A stretch of 7,177 nt of DNA, taken from contig JALHTN010000616.1 in the NCBI GenBank assembly GCA_022865865.1, positions 1 to 7,177 of the forward strand, read 5' to 3'. This document shows, one piece after another, positions 5,745-7,177 of this stretch (its first letter is position 1; every line of letters begins with the position of its first letter). Source of the stretch: Anaerolineales bacterium (GTDB taxonomy: Bacteria; Chloroflexota; Anaerolineae; Anaerolineales; UBA4823). The translations under genes and the position numbers were made by a program. The notes beneath the pieces are model-generated. The model had not been told where the DNA came from. It was given only the letters and a program-made list of their open reading frames with translations, and made no database searches.

Positions 5745-5930
5745 CGGTAAAGAATTCATCCAAAAAGCCTTGCTCAGTCAGCCAGGTCTGCAAAACATCG
5801 ACCAAATCATCTGAATGCTGACCCCATCCTCTTAAGTTGAAATATCCTATACAACAGTCAGCAGCATAACTGTTATCAAGTATTTGATCTAGACAACCTT
5901 AAAAGTTGATCGATCGTAAAACAAATACAT
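5745..5930 (-). pseudogene. Frameshifted N-terminal remnant of a PLD-like/helicase-type protein
   Basis: An ATG at 5930 (minus) starts MYLFYDRSTFKVV and runs into an in-frame TAG. A second frame, open from just after a TAA at 5899-5901, continues as LDQILDNSYAAD, CCIGYFNLRGWGQ and DDLVDVLQTWLTEQG. Joined by a single frameshift, these read like the start of large bacterial proteins with an N-terminal PLD-like region and a SNF2/DEAD helicase, which typically contain an 'AD-CVGYFNLRGW' motif. This family match is from memory. Only about 60 residues survive; further 3' the frame runs antisense into the haem-protein gene and loses resemblance, so the lower boundary (about 5745) is approximate. No helicase motifs are present, so this is a dead fragment. 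The convergent stretch 5675-5745 shows no clear terminator. Confidence 0.5.
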
Positions 5931-6050
5931 ACCTGCTGATCAGTCTTTCGCATCCTGATCCATATGTGGCAATGCCGGTCAACAGCTGCGAGCTCAGCAG
6001 ATAGGGATCGCTACACCAAAATATTTTCCGATATCCCGTTACCCAACAAA

Positions 6051-6116
6051 TTTTGCGTTTCCCCTTCCATTTCCCAGTCCAGTCCCGCGCATTCTCATGC
6101 GGCATGAAGCCGCCTA
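6051..6116. repeat. Right copy of an imperfect direct repeat (VOC gene 3' flank)
   Basis: This is the partner of 414-479 (about 46 of 66 positions identical, ungapped, counted by eye) and lies just downstream of the intact VOC gene's stop codon. Both copies have the same orientation relative to their VOC sequence. Between the helicase remnant (5930) and 6050 I see no convincing gene; the only open frame there, ending at 6105, has no family-like features. Confidence 0.65.
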
Positions 6117-6521
6117 ATTGACCTCCCGTTCAGCCAGCCCGATTAGATCCCACAAATTGCCATACAAATCTTCGAAAACAGCGACCGTGCCATACAGTGC
6201 AGCTTTAGGTTCCCTGACGAACTTGATACCTGCCGATAGCATCTCATTATAGTCACGCCAAAAGTCATCTGTGCTCAAAAATAGGAAAACCCGTCCACCG
6301 GACTGTCTGCCAATGAAGGCTTCCTGCTCAGGTGTTGATGCTCGGGCTAACAACAGGTTTGCACCGTTCGAACCAGGTGGCGCCACGACAACCCAGCGTT
6401 TGTCCTGTTCCGGCTGGTAAGAGTCCTCTACCAACTTGAAATTGAGCTTGCGGCAGAAGAACTCGATGGCTTCGTCGTAATCGCGAACCACAAGGGCAAC
6501 ATGGATGATCGATTGCTTCAT
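6114..6521 (-). CDS. VOC-family (glyoxalase/bleomycin-resistance fold) protein
   Basis: This 135-residue protein contains one complete vicinal-oxygen-chelate domain of two beta-alpha-beta-beta-beta halves. Landmarks are IIHVALVVRDYDEAIEFF (5-22, with potential metal ligand H7), VVVAPPGS and NLLLARAS in the first half, and GGRVFLFLSTDDFWRDY (75-91), GIKFVREPK, YGTVAVFEDLYGNLWDL (110-126) in the second. The last motif is the family's 'F-D-(D/Y)GN---L' signature with D124 (WDL) where many members have a metal-binding Glu. The domain can serve in glyoxalase, dioxygenase or drug-binding proteins, so the substrate is unknown. I chose ATG at 6521 because it opens directly into the first strand. A TTG at 6533 would add four residues, but the AAAGG at 6534-6538 would abut it with no spacing. 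A decayed paralogue lies at 477-689. Confidence 0.9.
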   Translation of the reverse strand: MKQSIIHVALVVRDYDEAIEFFCRKLNFKLVEDSYQPEQDKRWVVVAPPGSNGANLLLARASTPEQEAFIGRQSGGRVFLFLSTDDFWRDYNEMLSAGIKFVREPKAALYGTVAVFEDLYGNLWDLIGLAEREVN

Positions 6522-6626
6522 ATTTTTGGTCAACCTTTAAATCTATTTCGCGAATTCATCAACAGAGGTCACTGCAGATGGGGGTTGATAAGCATAATGC
6601 TATTTGTTTTTTCTCCCCGTTGGCTC

Positions 6627-6632
6627 ATTATA
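6627..6632 (-). promoter_or_regulatory. Possible -10 box for the VOC gene
   Basis: The minus strand reads TATAAT, a perfect -10 hexamer, about 106 bp upstream of the chosen VOC start. No good -35 hexamer is found at 16-18 bp, so the call rests on the -10 alone in A+T-rich DNA. Confidence 0.35.
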
Positions 6633-6661
6633 CAATCAAATATCGAACTTGATTTGGACAA

Positions 6662-6680
6662 TATCCGTTCATTACGGATA
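6662..6680. promoter_or_regulatory. 7-bp inverted repeat, possible operator upstream of the VOC gene
   Basis: TATCCGT (6662-6668) and ACGGATA (6674-6680) are perfect inverted copies with a 5-bp spacer, forming a 19-bp dyad about 30 bp upstream of the candidate VOC -10. The size fits a dimeric helix-turn-helix repressor or activator site. No such regulator is encoded in the window. Confidence 0.35.
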
Positions 6681-6752
6681 AATCAGACCAGACTTTTTTC
6701 CTAGTGTTACAGCTATTGGAGAACAAACCATCCGGTCTATGGTTGCCATTTA

Positions 6753-6815
6753 TGGGCCTTGAAAGATTCGAACCTACGACAAAATGGTTACGGGCTCTAT
6801 TCCTATTGGGCTACA
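6753..6815 (-). pseudogene. Degenerate tRNA-like remnant
   Basis: On the minus strand this stretch has a D-arm-like segment (GTAGCCCAATAGG, then ATAGAGCC), a T-arm core (GTAGG-TTCGAAT-C) and an acceptor-like 3' end (AAGGCCC plus A). It is not functional. The matching 5' acceptor strand (GGGCC-type) is missing, the D stem has a C-A mismatch, the second T-stem strand is CTTTC instead of the expected CCTAC, and the anticodon arm is about 6-7 nt too short, so no anticodon can be assigned. Most likely it is a tRNA gene fragment, perhaps left by integration or excision at a tRNA gene. Confidence 0.5.
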
Positions 6816-6857
6816 TAATTGTAGTAGTGATTCGACTTGATTAGGTCAATACTGCTT

Positions 6858-6907
6858 TGGAGCAAAGTAACTATGGTTGCTTCGCTTGCTTCGCCGATTT
6901 TGCTCCA
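6858..6907. repeat. 9-bp perfect inverted repeat in a gene-poor stretch
   Basis: TGGAGCAAA (6858-6866) and TTTGCTCCA (6899-6907) are perfect inverted copies 32 bp apart. Between them is a short direct repeat (GCTTCGCTTGCTTCGC). No T-run follows on either side, so a standard terminator is unlikely. The rest of 6816-7015 contains no gene I can support. Confidence 0.35.
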
Positions 6908-7015
6908 TACCTTTCAAAAACCCGAACCATATTCACTCAAAACACGCCGCGTACCCGCCCTGAAGGCAGTCAGCTGCAATTTGGGTTGGGCTGTACGTAT
7001 CAAGGATTGATCCTA

Positions 7016-7177
7016 TCAATTCTTCTGTGGGGCGCGTAATCCAGCAAGAAATGCATCCACGATTTCAAGGTGGTCATCTTCTAAGATTTGACCGAGTTTT
7101 CCTTGGAACTCCTGTAGGAGCAGTTCCCGATTACCCCCTGTCTGCTCACATAATTCACCAACCAATTTTAACAATCC
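7016..7177 (-). CDS. C-terminal fragment of an unidentified gene leaving the window
   Basis: A minus-strand frame enters from the right edge (first codon at 7177-7175) and ends with TGA at 7016-7018, giving 53 residues. It reads as a soluble, helical, acidic tail (segments GLLKLVGELCEQTGGNRELL, LGQILEDDHLEIVDAFLAGL, end APQKN) with amphipathic leucine spacing and no membrane segment. Codon use looks like real coding sequence. I do not recognise the family; helical repeat or ATPase-associated tails can look like this, but that is a guess. Its start and most of the protein lie beyond the window. No clear terminator follows the stop. Confidence 0.6.
   Translation of the reverse strand, partial: GLLKLVGELCEQTGGNRELLLQEFQGKLGQILEDDHLEIVDAFLAGLRAPQKN

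Noticed and set aside
5509..5805. A 98-codon minus-strand gene with TTG start
   Set aside because: Its first part is the helicase-like remnant continuing from further upstream, and its second half is antisense to the haem-protein gene; it is not an independent gene.
5899..6105. 68-codon minus-strand frame between the helicase remnant and the VOC gene
   Set aside because: Part of it is the duplicated VOC 3' flank; there is no ribosome site, no domain and no family-like composition.
6726..6744. AACCAT/ATGGTT hairpin
   Set aside because: A 6-bp stem with no T-run and no nearby gene end; expected by chance in a window this size.
6857..7039. 60-codon plus-strand frame
   Set aside because: It overlaps the inverted repeat and runs into the minus-strand partial gene; no ribosome site and no recognisable sequence.

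Overview
The window looks like a bacterial chromosome segment of moderate G+C. Gene style and content (OmpR-type two-component pair, ApbE next to a ferric-reductase-like haem membrane protein, small anchored proteins) would fit a Chloroflexota/Anaerolineae-like organism. That assignment is an inference from general resemblance, not from a marker gene.

Layout. Positions 1-388 (+) hold the C-terminal end of a multi-pass membrane protein, possibly an ABC-type exporter permease. Positions 414-689 hold a decayed copy of a VOC (glyoxalase-fold) gene on the minus strand. Positions 721-2918 (-) are a two-component operon, response regulator first and sensor kinase second, joined by a GTGA overlap. 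A 313-bp divergent intergenic region (2919-3231) separates it from a plus-strand operon at 3232-5674. That operon encodes a membrane-anchored coiled-coil protein, a small exported proline-rich protein, an ApbE-type FAD:protein FMN transferase and a six-helix ferric-reductase-like haem protein. Beyond it lie a frameshifted remnant of a PLD-like/helicase gene (about 5745-5930, -), an intact VOC protein gene (6114-6521, -), a degenerate tRNA-like remnant (6753-6815, -) and the C-terminal 53 codons of an unidentified minus-strand gene that leaves the window (7016-7177).

How it may work together. The most informative part is the divergent intergenic region. On each strand it carries two 7-bp TTGTCAT-like repeats spaced 11 bp start to start, followed after exactly 10 nt by a good -10 hexamer (TATACT on +, TAGAAT on -), with no proper -35 box. 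This is the layout of promoters activated by PhoB/OmpR-family regulators. The simplest model is that the regulator encoded at 2229-2918 controls its own operon and the divergent ApbE/haem-protein operon, so that an envelope signal drives expression of a membrane electron-transfer module. The electron donor, the electron acceptor and any flavinylated substrate are not visible here.

The flanks (VOC pseudogene, helicase fragment, tRNA remnant) look like eroding sequence. The two VOC copies form imperfect direct repeats about 5.6 kb apart that enclose the whole regulator/redox cluster.
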